From Streptomyces pyxinicus (GTDB taxonomy: Bacteria; Actinomycetota; Actinomycetes; Streptomycetales; Streptomycetaceae), in the NCBI RefSeq assembly GCF_024753135.1, contig NZ_JANUGP010000016.1, forward strand, positions 62,001 to 126,000: a stretch of 64,000 nucleotides of DNA. Reading direction: 5' to 3'. This document shows positions 32,499 to 39,868 of this stretch, in pieces. Position numbers and translations under genes: made by a program. How positions within the stretch are numbered: the first letter of the stretch is position 1; each line of letters opens with the position of its first letter. The notes beneath the pieces were generated by a model. That model did not search any database, was not told where the DNA came from, and worked only from the letters and a program-made list of their open reading frames with translations.

Positions 32499-34166
32499 AT
32501 GTCCGTGTACACGATGCGCAAGATCCGTGTGGCCCACGGCGAGAGGGTCGTCCTCGACGATGTCACCCTCTCCGTCCTGCCCGGCGCCAGGATCGGTGTG
32601 GTCGGTCCGAACGGCACGGGCAAGTCCACCGTCCTGCGGATCATGGCGGGGCTGGAGCGGCCCGTCGACGGCGAGGCCTTCCCCGCGCCCGGTGTGAGCG
32701 TCGGCATCCTGGAACAGGAGCCCCGGCTCGACGACACGGGCACCGTCCACGACAACGTCGAGGCCGGCGTCGCGGAAGTCCGCCGCGCCCTGCGCCGCTA
32801 TGCGGAGGTCACCGGCCTCCTCGGCGCGGCCGACGGGGACCGGATGACCCATCTCCTGGACGAACTCGGCGCATTGCAGGAGCAGTTGGACCGCATCGGC
32901 GCCTGGGACCTGGACTCCCGGCTGGAGCAGGCCATGGACGCGCTGCGCTGCCCGCCGCCCGGCACTCCCGTCGCGGGGCTCTCGGGGGGCGAGCGGCGCC
33001 GGGTCGCGCTGTGCCGGCTGCTGCTGTCGGGGCCCGGCCTGCTGCTGCTGGACGAGCCGACCAACCACCTGGACACGGAGTCGGTGGCCTGGCTGGAACA
33101 GCACCTGGCGGCCTACCCCGGCACGGTCGTCGCCGTCACGCACGACCGGTACTTCCTGGACGACGTCGCCCAGTGGATCCTGGAGATCGACCGCGGCCAC
33201 GCCTACCCGTACACGGGCAACTACTCCGCCTACCTGGAGACCAAGGCGGCCCGGCTGCGGGTGGAGGGCCGCAAGGACGCCAGGCGGCAGCGGCGGCTGT
33301 CCGAGGAGCTGGCATGGGTGCGCTCCGCCGGCCAGGGGCGCCAGGCCAGGTCCAGGGCGCGCGTGCGGCGTTACGAGGAGCTGGCCGAGGAGGCCGCCCG
33401 GGCGCGGAAGCCGGACTTCGAGGAGATCCGGATCCCGCCCGGCCCGCGGCTGGGCAGCCTGGTACTGGAAGCCGCTCACCTCACCAAGGGGTTCGCCGGC
33501 CGGCTGCTGATGGCGGACCTGTCGTTCTCCCTGCCGCGCGGCGGCCTCGTCGGCGTGCTGGGCCCGAACGGCGTGGGCAAGACCACCCTGTTCAGGATGA
33601 TCGTGGGCGAGGAGCGACCCGACGCGGGCACCCTGCGGCTCGGCGACACCGTCAGGATCTCGTACGTCGACCAGGACCGCACCGGGCTGGACCCGGGCGG
33701 GTCCGTGTGGGAGGCGGTGTCCGGCGGCCTCGACCACCTCCGTGTCGGGGGCGTCGAGATACCCTCGCGGGCCTACATCGCCACCTTCGGCTTCAAGGGC
33801 GCCGACCAGCAGAAGCCCGTGGGCGTGCTGTCCGGGGGTGAACGCAACCGGCTCAACCTGGCGCTGACGCTCCGTCAGGGCGGCAACCTGCTGCTGCTCG
33901 ACGAGCCGACCAACGACCTCGACGTGGAGACCCTGGCGTCACTGGAGAACGCGCTGCTCGACTTCCCCGGCTGCGCCGTCATCACCGCGCACGACCGCTG
34001 GTTCCTCGACCGGGTCGCCACCCACATCCTGGCCTGGGAAGGAGGCGCCGACTGGTACTGGTTCGAGGGCAACCACGCCGACTACCAGGCCAACAAGCTC
34101 GACCGGCTGGGAGCGGAGGCGGCTCACCCGCACCGGGTCACCCACCGCCGGCTGGTCCGCGGCTGA
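32499..34166 (+). CDS. ettA: ABC-F ATPase, EttA type
   Basis: 555-aa soluble protein with two ABC domains: Walker A GPNGTGKST and GPNGVGKTT, signatures LSGGERRRVALC and LSGGERNRLNLAL, Walker B LLLLDEPTNHLD and LLLLDEPTNDLD. The first domain has the ~35-residue arm insertion that marks EttA/YjjK, and a basic linker (KDARRQRRLSEELAW...) joins the domains. EttA binds the ribosomal E site and throttles translation according to the ATP/ADP state. ATG 32499 follows GGAGG by 7 nt. Its fluoride control fits a fall in ATP when glycolysis is blocked at enolase; a second, housekeeping copy elsewhere is likely. Confidence 0.9.
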   Translation: MSVYTMRKIRVAHGERVVLDDVTLSVLPGARIGVVGPNGTGKSTVLRIMAGLERPVDGEAFPAPGVSVGILEQEPRLDDTGTVHDNVEAGVAEVRRALRRYAEVTGLLGAADGDRMTHLLDELGALQEQLDRIGAWDLDSRLEQAMDALRCPPPGTPVAGLSGGERRRVALCRLLLSGPGLLLLDEPTNHLDTESVAWLEQHLAAYPGTVVAVTHDRYFLDDVAQWILEIDRGHAYPYTGNYSAYLETKAARLRVEGRKDARRQRRLSEELAWVRSAGQGRQARSRARVRRYEELAEEAARARKPDFEEIRIPPGPRLGSLVLEAAHLTKGFAGRLLMADLSFSLPRGGLVGVLGPNGVGKTTLFRMIVGEERPDAGTLRLGDTVRISYVDQDRTGLDPGGSVWEAVSGGLDHLRVGGVEIPSRAYIATFGFKGADQQKPVGVLSGGERNRLNLALTLRQGGNLLLLDEPTNDLDVETLASLENALLDFPGCAVITAHDRWFLDRVATHILAWEGGADWYWFEGNHADYQANKLDRLGAEAAHPHRVTHRRLVRG

Positions 34167-34187
34167 CCGCCCGAGGGGAGCACCGTG

Positions 34188-34577
34188 ATGACCCACCTCG
34201 ACCAGGAGGCGTCGGCCGTCCTTGGGGCGGCCCGGCTCGCCACCGTCAACGCGAAGTGGCGCCTGTGCGAGGAGCAGGCCCTGCAACGGCTGTACGAGGT
34301 ACGGGGTCTGGCCTGTACCCCGCTGTTCCCCGGGCACCCGGTCATCCAGGTCGTCGCCTGCGACGGACGGCTTCTGGGACGGGTCCGGCGCCACCACGAC
34401 GGCCACCGCACCCGCTGGATCGCCGTCCCCGCCCGCACCGCCCGCGAGATCGGCGCCTACCGCACCCTCCACCACGCCGCCCGGGTACTGGCCCGCCGCA
34501 CGGGCCGGGGCCGCCTCCGGGTGGCCGACTGCCCCGCCGGAGCCCAGGAGCCGCCGCCCCCGGAAAATCCGCGATGA
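34188..34577 (+). CDS. Hypothetical protein (129 aa) in the ettA operon
   Basis: Follows ettA by 21 bp with AGGGGAG (34174-34180); ATG 34188 (GTG 34185 possible). Soluble, basic, no transmembrane segment. N-terminal half is helical (AARLATVNAKWRLCEEQALQRL), middle ACDGRLLGRVRRHHDGHRTRWIAVPA, and the tail is Pro-rich. Two Cys in the first 45 residues. No family recognised. By position it shares the fluoride riboswitch of ettA. Confidence 0.7.
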   Translation: MTHLDQEASAVLGAARLATVNAKWRLCEEQALQRLYEVRGLACTPLFPGHPVIQVVACDGRLLGRVRRHHDGHRTRWIAVPARTAREIGAYRTLHHAARVLARRTGRGRLRVADCPAGAQEPPPPENPR

Positions 34578-34621
34578 GCATCCTTCGCTTCCGGATGCCG
34601 CGCGGCCGTCGGCACGGCCGG

Positions 34622-34963
34622 TCAGACGTCCAGGGTCCGCAGCAGCCGCATCAGCACGTCCTCGGCCCGCGTGTACGAGGTGGAGCCGACCCGCAGCCGC
34701 CACACCGCGCCCGGCGCCCGCTCGCCCGGAGTGACGACACGGACGGGGCGTGGGGCGGGAGCCGCGTGGGCGGGGACACGGGCGCGGAGCAACGCCTCCA
34801 GGACGGTGCCGACGTGCCGGGCGGGAATGTCGGCGATCGGCGCCCACGACGGCGCCCGCAGACCGTTGCCGCGCCCGCCCGGCGGCAGCCAGGCGGGCGT
34901 GAACAGCCCCGCCGTGACCGTGAGACGGGCGCCGGCGTGCGGGCTGGACGTGGTACCGGCCAT
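34622..34963 (-). CDS. Hypothetical protein (113 aa) behind a riboswitch-like element
   Basis: ATG 34963 has GGGAGG 5 nt upstream. The product appears globular and soluble: LTVTAGLFTPAWLPPGGRG, APIADIPARHVGTVLEALLR and WRLRVGSTSYTRAEDVLMRL. It is convergent with the preceding gene. No family is recognised. Its 5' region contains the hairpin-insert fluoride-riboswitch-like element at 34998-35063, so it is another candidate member of the fluoride regulon. Confidence 0.68.
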   Translation of the reverse strand: MAGTTSSPHAGARLTVTAGLFTPAWLPPGGRGNGLRAPSWAPIADIPARHVGTVLEALLRARVPAHAAPAPRPVRVVTPGERAPGAVWRLRVGSTSYTRAEDVLMRLLRTLDV

Positions 34964-34997
34964 GGTGTCCTCCCGCGGATGCCACTGACGAGGGGGT

Positions 34998-35063
34998 AGG
35001 AGCCATCGGCCGGCGGGCGGGGCGGCCACCCCGGGCGGGGTGGTCTCGGCGGGGTCCAGCGCC
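34998..35063 (-). promoter_or_regulatory. Fluoride-riboswitch-like element with inserted hairpin
   Basis: Minus strand: GGCG-CTGGACCC-CGCC, GAGA, a perfect inserted hairpin CCACCCC-GCC-CGGGGTGG, then CCGCCCCGCCCGCCGGCCGATGG and CTCCTA. The conserved pieces line up with the elements at 25081 and 24567, and GGACC can pair with GCTCC with one mismatch at the same position as in those copies. CTCC can pair with GGGAG of the downstream ribosome binding site. Confidence 0.6.
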
Positions 35064-35167
35064 GAGCGCTTCGCGCACGTCCAGGGTACGCCGAGCGGGG
35101 GCCCGGGGGACGTGCGGTGTGCGGCTCGGCGGGCGGCACCCGGAGCGGTTACGGTGGAGGAGAGGAC

Positions 35168-35217
35168 GGTGGAGGGGCCCACCGCCAACCGCGGCCGTCG
35201 GCCGCCAACGGTCCCTG
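35168..35217 (+). promoter_or_regulatory. Fluoride riboswitch (dynamin-like gene)
   Basis: GGTG-GAGGGGCC-CACC, GCC, AACCGCGG, CCGTC, GGCCGCCAACGG, TCCCTG. GGGGC pairs with GTCCC (one G-U) as in the copies at 25265 and 37046. The tail GGTCCCT can pair with AGGGA-G-ACC (35228-35236), which is the ribosome binding site of the GTPase gene. Confidence 0.75.
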
Positions 35218-35239
35218 CCGACACGGTAGGGAGACCGCT

Positions 35240-36931
35240 GTGCACACGAGTCCCGACCTCGCCCAAATCCACGAGCGGCTGTACCGGCTCACGGACGCGG
35301 GCGCCGGTGACGCGAGCGACCGGCGAGCCCTGGACCTGGTGAGCGGCCAGCTCGGCCGGGACGGTTTCCGTGTCCTGGTGGCGGGTGAGGCGAAGCGCGG
35401 CAAGAGCACCCTGCTCAACGCCCTCCTCGGGCGCGACCTGCTGCCGACAGGTGTGGTGCCGGTGACCGCCCTGGCCACCACGGTCCGTGGAGGCCTTCCC
35501 GAGACGGTGACCGTCCGCTACGCCGACGGACGCGTGGAGCGGCACGAGCCGGCGGCGCTGTCCCGGTTCGTCACCCAGGCGGCCAATCCGGGCAACCGGC
35601 GCGACGTCGACGAGGTGGTGCTGACGCTGGACGCCCCGCTGCTGTCGCGGGGGGTGGAACTGGTCGACACCCCGGGCACCGGGTCGGTGCACGCCCAGAA
35701 CACCGAGGAGGCCGTGGCCGGGCTGCGCGCGATGGACGCCTGCGTGTTCGTCCTCACCGCCGATCCGCCCGTGTCGGCGGCCGAGCGGGAGCTGCTGCGC
35801 CGCGTCGGACAGGCGTCGGTGCGGACCTTCGTCGTGCTCAACAAGGCCGACCAGCTCGACGCGGACGAGCTGCGCGAGGCGGCCGGCTTCACCCGGCGGG
35901 TGGTCGCCGAGGCCCTGGGCGAGACGGTCCCGGTGTTCGAGTGCGTCGCCCGTGAGGGCGCGCACCGGGACGTGGACCGGCTGGCCACCGCTCTCACCGG
36001 CTACCTGGCCGAGCACCGCGACACGGACCTGCTGCGCTCGCTCACGGCGCGTACCCGCCGGCTGGCGGTCGGGCTCCTGGACGAGGTGCTGATGGCCCGT
36101 GCCGTAGCGGACCTGGACGCCTCCCGCAGGGAGCAGCGGGTGGCGGCGCTGCGCGCACAACTGGACGCGCTCGCCCGGCGCCGGCAGGAGGCGGCGGATC
36201 TCATCCGTGCCGAGGGCCGCCGCGCCCTGGCCGACGTGGACGAGGCCGCGCGGGACGCCGGTCCGGCACTGACCGGCGCGGTCCGCGACGCGTGGAGCGC
36301 GGTCTGGGACGAGGAGTCCGGCGGCCGGCCGCGTCGCGAGCGGGAGGCCGAGGGCAGGCGGCGGCTGGCCGACCTGACCCGGGACGCCGTCGACGCCTGG
36401 CGGCTGGCCCGGGAAGAGGAGCTGACCGACCGCCTGTCGGCGCTCGACCGGCGGGTGCGGGACCGGCTCGCCCGCGACCTGGACACGTTCCGCGACAGCG
36501 TCGCCGACCTGATCGGCGTCGGTCTCGCGTCACCCGCGGACGGCGGCCCGCTCGTCCCCGACCCGCGCTTCCGCTACCGGTTCCAGGAGGACGTCGGACA
36601 GACCGAACTCCTGGCCGGCTGGGCCCGTCGGCACCTGCCCGGTGCAGCCGGCGTCCGGCGGTCCCGTGCGCATCTGACCGCCGAGGCGGCCGACCTCGTG
36701 CCCATGCAGATCGGGCGGGTGCGAGCCGACTTCCAGTCCCGGCTGGCCGAGAGCACCCGCCAGATGGTCACCGCTGTGACCGACCGGTACGACGCGATCG
36801 GACGCCGTCTGGGCGGGGCCCTGGCGAAGTCCGCCGGCCCGCGCCGGGAGTCGGCCGAGCACGCCGGTCTCGCCGACCGCGAGCGGAGCCTGCGGCAGGT
36901 GGTCAGCGAGCTGGAGCCCGCGCCGTCGTGA
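35240..36931 (+). CDS. Dynamin-family GTPase
   Basis: 563-aa dynamin-like protein: G1 GEAKRGKSTLLNALLG, G2 TALATTV, G3 LVDTPGTGSV, G4 VLNKADQ, in residues ~40-210, followed by a long helical region (~260-560) rich in Arg/Glu with coiled-coil character (SRREQRVAALRAQLDALARRRQ). Bacterial dynamins remodel or protect membranes under stress. GTG 35240 is chosen because AGGGAG (35228-35233) lies 6 nt upstream and the protein then starts at the family N-terminus. Sole gene behind its riboswitch. No transmembrane hairpin is obvious, so membrane contact would be peripheral. Confidence 0.86.
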   Translation: MHTSPDLAQIHERLYRLTDAGAGDASDRRALDLVSGQLGRDGFRVLVAGEAKRGKSTLLNALLGRDLLPTGVVPVTALATTVRGGLPETVTVRYADGRVERHEPAALSRFVTQAANPGNRRDVDEVVLTLDAPLLSRGVELVDTPGTGSVHAQNTEEAVAGLRAMDACVFVLTADPPVSAAERELLRRVGQASVRTFVVLNKADQLDADELREAAGFTRRVVAEALGETVPVFECVAREGAHRDVDRLATALTGYLAEHRDTDLLRSLTARTRRLAVGLLDEVLMARAVADLDASRREQRVAALRAQLDALARRRQEAADLIRAEGRRALADVDEAARDAGPALTGAVRDAWSAVWDEESGGRPRREREAEGRRRLADLTRDAVDAWRLAREEELTDRLSALDRRVRDRLARDLDTFRDSVADLIGVGLASPADGGPLVPDPRFRYRFQEDVGQTELLAGWARRHLPGAAGVRRSRAHLTAEAADLVPMQIGRVRADFQSRLAESTRQMVTAVTDRYDAIGRRLGGALAKSAGPRRESAEHAGLADRERSLRQVVSELEPAPS

Positions 36932-37045
36932 CAGCCCGGCAGCGTGCCGGGCGCCGGGATGTGCCGGACGGCGACCCGTTCGGCGTAGGCTGGATGCCTG
37001 GACGGCGACCTGTGGGGCACACTACGGGTGCGCGTCGAGAGCGTC

Positions 37046-37094
37046 GGTGATGGGGCTCACCGCAACCGCGGCAGTATGCCGCTGACGGTCCCTG
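37046..37094 (+). promoter_or_regulatory. Fluoride riboswitch (ppa-gpm-eno operon)
   Basis: GGTG-ATGGGGCT-CACC, GC, AACCGCGG, CAGTAT, GCCGCTGACGG, TCCCTGG. GGGGC pairs with GTCCC (one G-U). The tail continues CCTGGTC, perfectly complementary to GACCAGG that runs into AGGAGG, the ribosome binding site before ATG 37122. The 322-bp gap between the GTPase and ppa holds this element and the possible 44-codon N-terminal extension of ppa. Confidence 0.82.
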
Positions 37095-37253
37095 GTCGAA
37101 CAGTTGTGACCAGGAGGAGCCATGCCCGCACCCGCCGCCCCGCACCCCCTCCTCATGGCCGCCCTGCCCCGTCCCCCGCCCGCGCTCCCCCGTGCGCGTC
37201 TGTCGCCGATCGAGCCGCTCGCCCGGGCGGCCGTCCATTCGAGGAGGACCACA

Positions 37254-37742
37254 GTGGAGTTCGTCGTGACCGTGGAGATCCCCCAGGGTTCCCGCAACAA
37301 GTACGAGATGGACCATCAGCTGCACCGCATCCGGCTGGACCGGCTGCTGTTCACCTCCACCAAGTATCCGGCGGACTACGGCTACGTCGAAGGCACCCTG
37401 GGCCGCGACGGCGATCCCCTCGACGCCCTCGTGCTGGTCGGGGAACCGACGTTCCCCGGCTGCACGGTCGAGTGCCGGGCTGTGGGGATGTTCGTCATGA
37501 AGGACGAACACGGCCCGGACGAGAAGGTGCTGTGCGTGCCCGCCCACGACCCGCGTCATGCCGGCGTGCAGGACATCGACGACATCCCCGAGTTCGACCG
37601 GCTGGAGATCACCCACTTCTTCGAGGTCTACAAGGACCTCGAACCCGGGAAGTCGGTGGAGGGATCGCACTGGGAGGGCCGCGACCAGGCGTACGCGGAG
37701 ATCGACGCCTCCCGGGCCCGGGCCGCCGAAGCGGGAGTGTGA
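37254..37742 (+). CDS. ppa: Inorganic pyrophosphatase (family I)
   Basis: 162-aa family I PPase hydrolysing pyrophosphate to phosphate with Mg2+. Intact motifs: VEIPQGSRNKYE (Glu and Lys), KYPADYGYVEGTL (Tyr), GRDGDPLDALVL (three Asp metal ligands), VMKDEHGPDEKVL and FFEVYKDLEPGK. GTG 37254 has GAGGAGG 6 nt upstream and matches the family N-terminus. An ATG at 37122 in the same frame with the riboswitch-masked AGGAGG would add 44 Pro/Ala-rich residues; either start may be used. Family I PPases are strongly inhibited by fluoride, explaining the riboswitch. Operon with the mutase gene 4 bp downstream. Confidence 0.92.
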   Translation: MEFVVTVEIPQGSRNKYEMDHQLHRIRLDRLLFTSTKYPADYGYVEGTLGRDGDPLDALVLVGEPTFPGCTVECRAVGMFVMKDEHGPDEKVLCVPAHDPRHAGVQDIDDIPEFDRLEITHFFEVYKDLEPGKSVEGSHWEGRDQAYAEIDASRARAAEAGV

Positions 37743-37745
37743 CCC

Positions 37746-38525
37746 GTGGGTGAGCGGCCGGCCCGCGCGGGAACCCTCCTGCTGCTCCGGCACGGACGGA
37801 GCACCACCAACGCCGCCGGCCGCTTCACCGGCTGGACCGATGTCCCGCTGGCCTCCGAAGGTGTCCACGAGGCGGAGCGGGCAGCCCGGCTGCTCGCCCG
37901 TGACGGCCTGCTGCCCGACGTCGTGCACACCTCGCTGCTGCGCCGCTCCATCCGCAGCGCCGACATCGTCCTCGCCGGACTCGACCGGCAGTGGATCCCC
38001 GCACAGCGCAGCTGGCGGCTGAACGAACGCCAGTACGGGGCCCTGACCGGCCGCCGCAAACACGACGTCCGCGCGGAGGCGGGAGCGGGCCTGTACGACC
38101 ACTGGCGCCGCTCCCTGCACGGCCGTCCGGCACCGCTGCCCGCACCCGACCTGGTACGGCTGCGGGCCGACCCCCGCTACGCCACCCTGCGCCCCGACGC
38201 GGTGCCCGCCGTGGAGAGCCAGGCCGACGTCACCGCCCGCGTCGTCCCCTACTGGGCCGACGTGCTCGCGCCCCGGCTGCGCACCGGAGCAGTGGTGCTG
38301 GTGGTCGCGCACGGCAACTCCCTGCGCGCCCTCGTCACGGTCCTGGACGGACTGGACGAGGCCGGTGTCCAGCGGCTCGACATCCCCACCGGCGCGCCGC
38401 TGCGCTACGACTTCGACCCCGACCTGCGGTCCGTTGCCCGGGGCGGCACCTACCTGGACCCGGGCGCCGCGCGGGCCGGGGCGGCGGCGGTCGCGGCCGA
38501 GGGCCACCGCCTCCCCCTGTCCTGA
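37746..38525 (+). CDS. gpmA: 2,3-bisphosphoglycerate-dependent phosphoglycerate mutase
   Basis: 259-aa histidine-phosphatase-superfamily mutase interconverting 3- and 2-phosphoglycerate. Motifs: LLLLRHGRSTTNAAGRFTGW (the phospho-accepting His), RRSIRSA, WRLNERQYGALTG, VVAHGNSLRALV (second catalytic His) and NIPTG-like DIPTGAPLRYDF. Length and C-terminus are normal for GpmA. GTG start 4 bp after ppa with GGAG upstream. It sits between pyrophosphatase and enolase, supplying the enzyme directly preceding enolase in glycolysis; the fluoride-inducible extra copy would sustain flux. Confidence 0.92.
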   Translation: MGERPARAGTLLLLRHGRSTTNAAGRFTGWTDVPLASEGVHEAERAARLLARDGLLPDVVHTSLLRRSIRSADIVLAGLDRQWIPAQRSWRLNERQYGALTGRRKHDVRAEAGAGLYDHWRRSLHGRPAPLPAPDLVRLRADPRYATLRPDAVPAVESQADVTARVVPYWADVLAPRLRTGAVVLVVAHGNSLRALVTVLDGLDEAGVQRLDIPTGAPLRYDFDPDLRSVARGGTYLDPGAARAGAAAVAAEGHRLPLS

Positions 38526-38557
38526 CATTCGTCTCCCTGCCGGAAAGGCACAAGCTC

Positions 38558-39832
38558 ATGACCTTGCGGATCAGCGAACTGCACGCTGTCGAGATCCTCG
38601 ACTCCCGTGCCCGCCCCACCCTCGCCGTGACCCTGACCACCGCCGAGGGTGTCCGGGTCCGGGCGGGCGTTCCGTCCGGCGCCTCCACCGGCAGCCGGGA
38701 GGCGGTCGAACTGCGCGACGGGGACCAGGCACGCTACGGGGGACAGGGGGTGCTGCGAGCGGTCGGGCACGTGAACGGTGAGATCGCCGAGGCCCTGACC
38801 GGCCGGGACTTCGCCTCCGCGGCCGAGATCGACCGGGAACTGACCGAGCTGGACGGCACCGACACCACCTCCCGGCTCGGCGCCAACGCCGTCGTCGGCG
38901 CCTCGCTCGCCGCCTGGCGCGCCGAGGCGGTCGGCGCGGGGCGGGAACCGTGGCAGCATCTCGCCGAGGTGGCGGGGACCGTCCCACGGCTGCCGGTGCC
39001 GCACTTCAACGTCGTCAACGGCGGCGCGCACGCCGCCAACGACCTCGACTTCCAGGAATTCATGCTCGCCCCGCTCGGCGCGCCCAGCCTGCCCGAGGCC
39101 GTGCGCGCCGGAGCCGAGGTGTACGCGCGGTTGCGCGCCCGTCTGACCGCCGGGGGGCAGACCACCGGGCTGGGTGACGAGGGCGGCTTCGCCCCCGCCA
39201 TCGACCGCCCCGAGGACGTCCTGCGACTCCTGGTGGAGGCGATCACCGACGCCGGCTACTCCCCCGGCCGCGATGGCGTCGCGATCGCCCTGGACCCGGC
39301 CGCCAGCGAGTTCCGCGGGCCCGACGGCCGGTACCGGGTGGCGGGCGAGGACCTGACCAGTGATCAGCTCATCGACCGCTACGAGGCGATCATCGACCGT
39401 TTCCCGGTCTGGTCGATCGAGGACGGCCTGGCCGAGGACGACTGGGACGGCTGGAGCCGCCTGACGCAGCGCCTCGGCGACCGGGTGCAGGTGATGGGTG
39501 ACGACATCTTCGTCACCAATCCCGCCATCCTGCGCGAGGCGATCGGCAAGAAGACCGCCAACTCCTCGCTGATCAAGGTCAACCAGATCGGGACGGTCTC
39601 GGCGACCCTGGAGGCGATGCGGATCTGCCGCGGGGCCGGCTACACGCAGATGGTGTCCCACCGCTCGGGCGAGACCGAGGACGCGTTCATCGCCGACCTG
39701 GCGGTGGGCACCGGCTGCGGCCAGATCAAGTCCGGCGCACCCGCCCGGGGGGAACGCGTCGCCAAGTACAACCGGCTGATCGAGATCGCCGACCGCACGC
39801 CCGAGCTGCCGTTCGGCCTCGCCACCGGCTGA
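38558..39832 (+). CDS. eno: Enolase
   Basis: 424-aa enolase converting 2-phosphoglycerate to phosphoenolpyruvate. Motifs: SGASTGSREAVELRDGD (mobile Ser loop), NVVNGGAHAANDLDFQEFM, GLGDEGGFAP, IALDPAASEF, SIEDGLAEDDWDGW, GDDIFVTN, SLIKVNQIGT (catalytic Lys) and MVSHRSGETED, all intact. GGAAAGG precedes the ATG, 32 bp after gpmA. Enolase is the textbook fluoride (fluorophosphate) target, so this is probably an inducible paralogue of the housekeeping enzyme. Followed by a hairpin terminator. Confidence 0.94.
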   Translation: MTLRISELHAVEILDSRARPTLAVTLTTAEGVRVRAGVPSGASTGSREAVELRDGDQARYGGQGVLRAVGHVNGEIAEALTGRDFASAAEIDRELTELDGTDTTSRLGANAVVGASLAAWRAEAVGAGREPWQHLAEVAGTVPRLPVPHFNVVNGGAHAANDLDFQEFMLAPLGAPSLPEAVRAGAEVYARLRARLTAGGQTTGLGDEGGFAPAIDRPEDVLRLLVEAITDAGYSPGRDGVAIALDPAASEFRGPDGRYRVAGEDLTSDQLIDRYEAIIDRFPVWSIEDGLAEDDWDGWSRLTQRLGDRVQVMGDDIFVTNPAILREAIGKKTANSSLIKVNQIGTVSATLEAMRICRGAGYTQMVSHRSGETEDAFIADLAVGTGCGQIKSGAPARGERVAKYNRLIEIADRTPELPFGLATG

Positions 39833-39851
39833 CCGGGCGGCGGCCGCCCGG
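39833..39851 (+). terminator. Hairpin after enolase
   Basis: CCGGGCGG (39833-39840), loop CGG, CCGCCCGG (39844-39851): perfect 8-bp GC stem starting directly after the enolase stop. It is 17 bp before the convergent inhibitor gene and may serve both. Confidence 0.6.
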
Positions 39852-39868
39852 CCGGCCTCCGCGGCGGG

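Noticed and set aside
36943..38528. Long open frames antisense to the ppa-gpm-eno operon and to other genes
   Set aside because: They are frame shadows of real genes in GC-rich DNA; no ribosome binding sites or family motifs.
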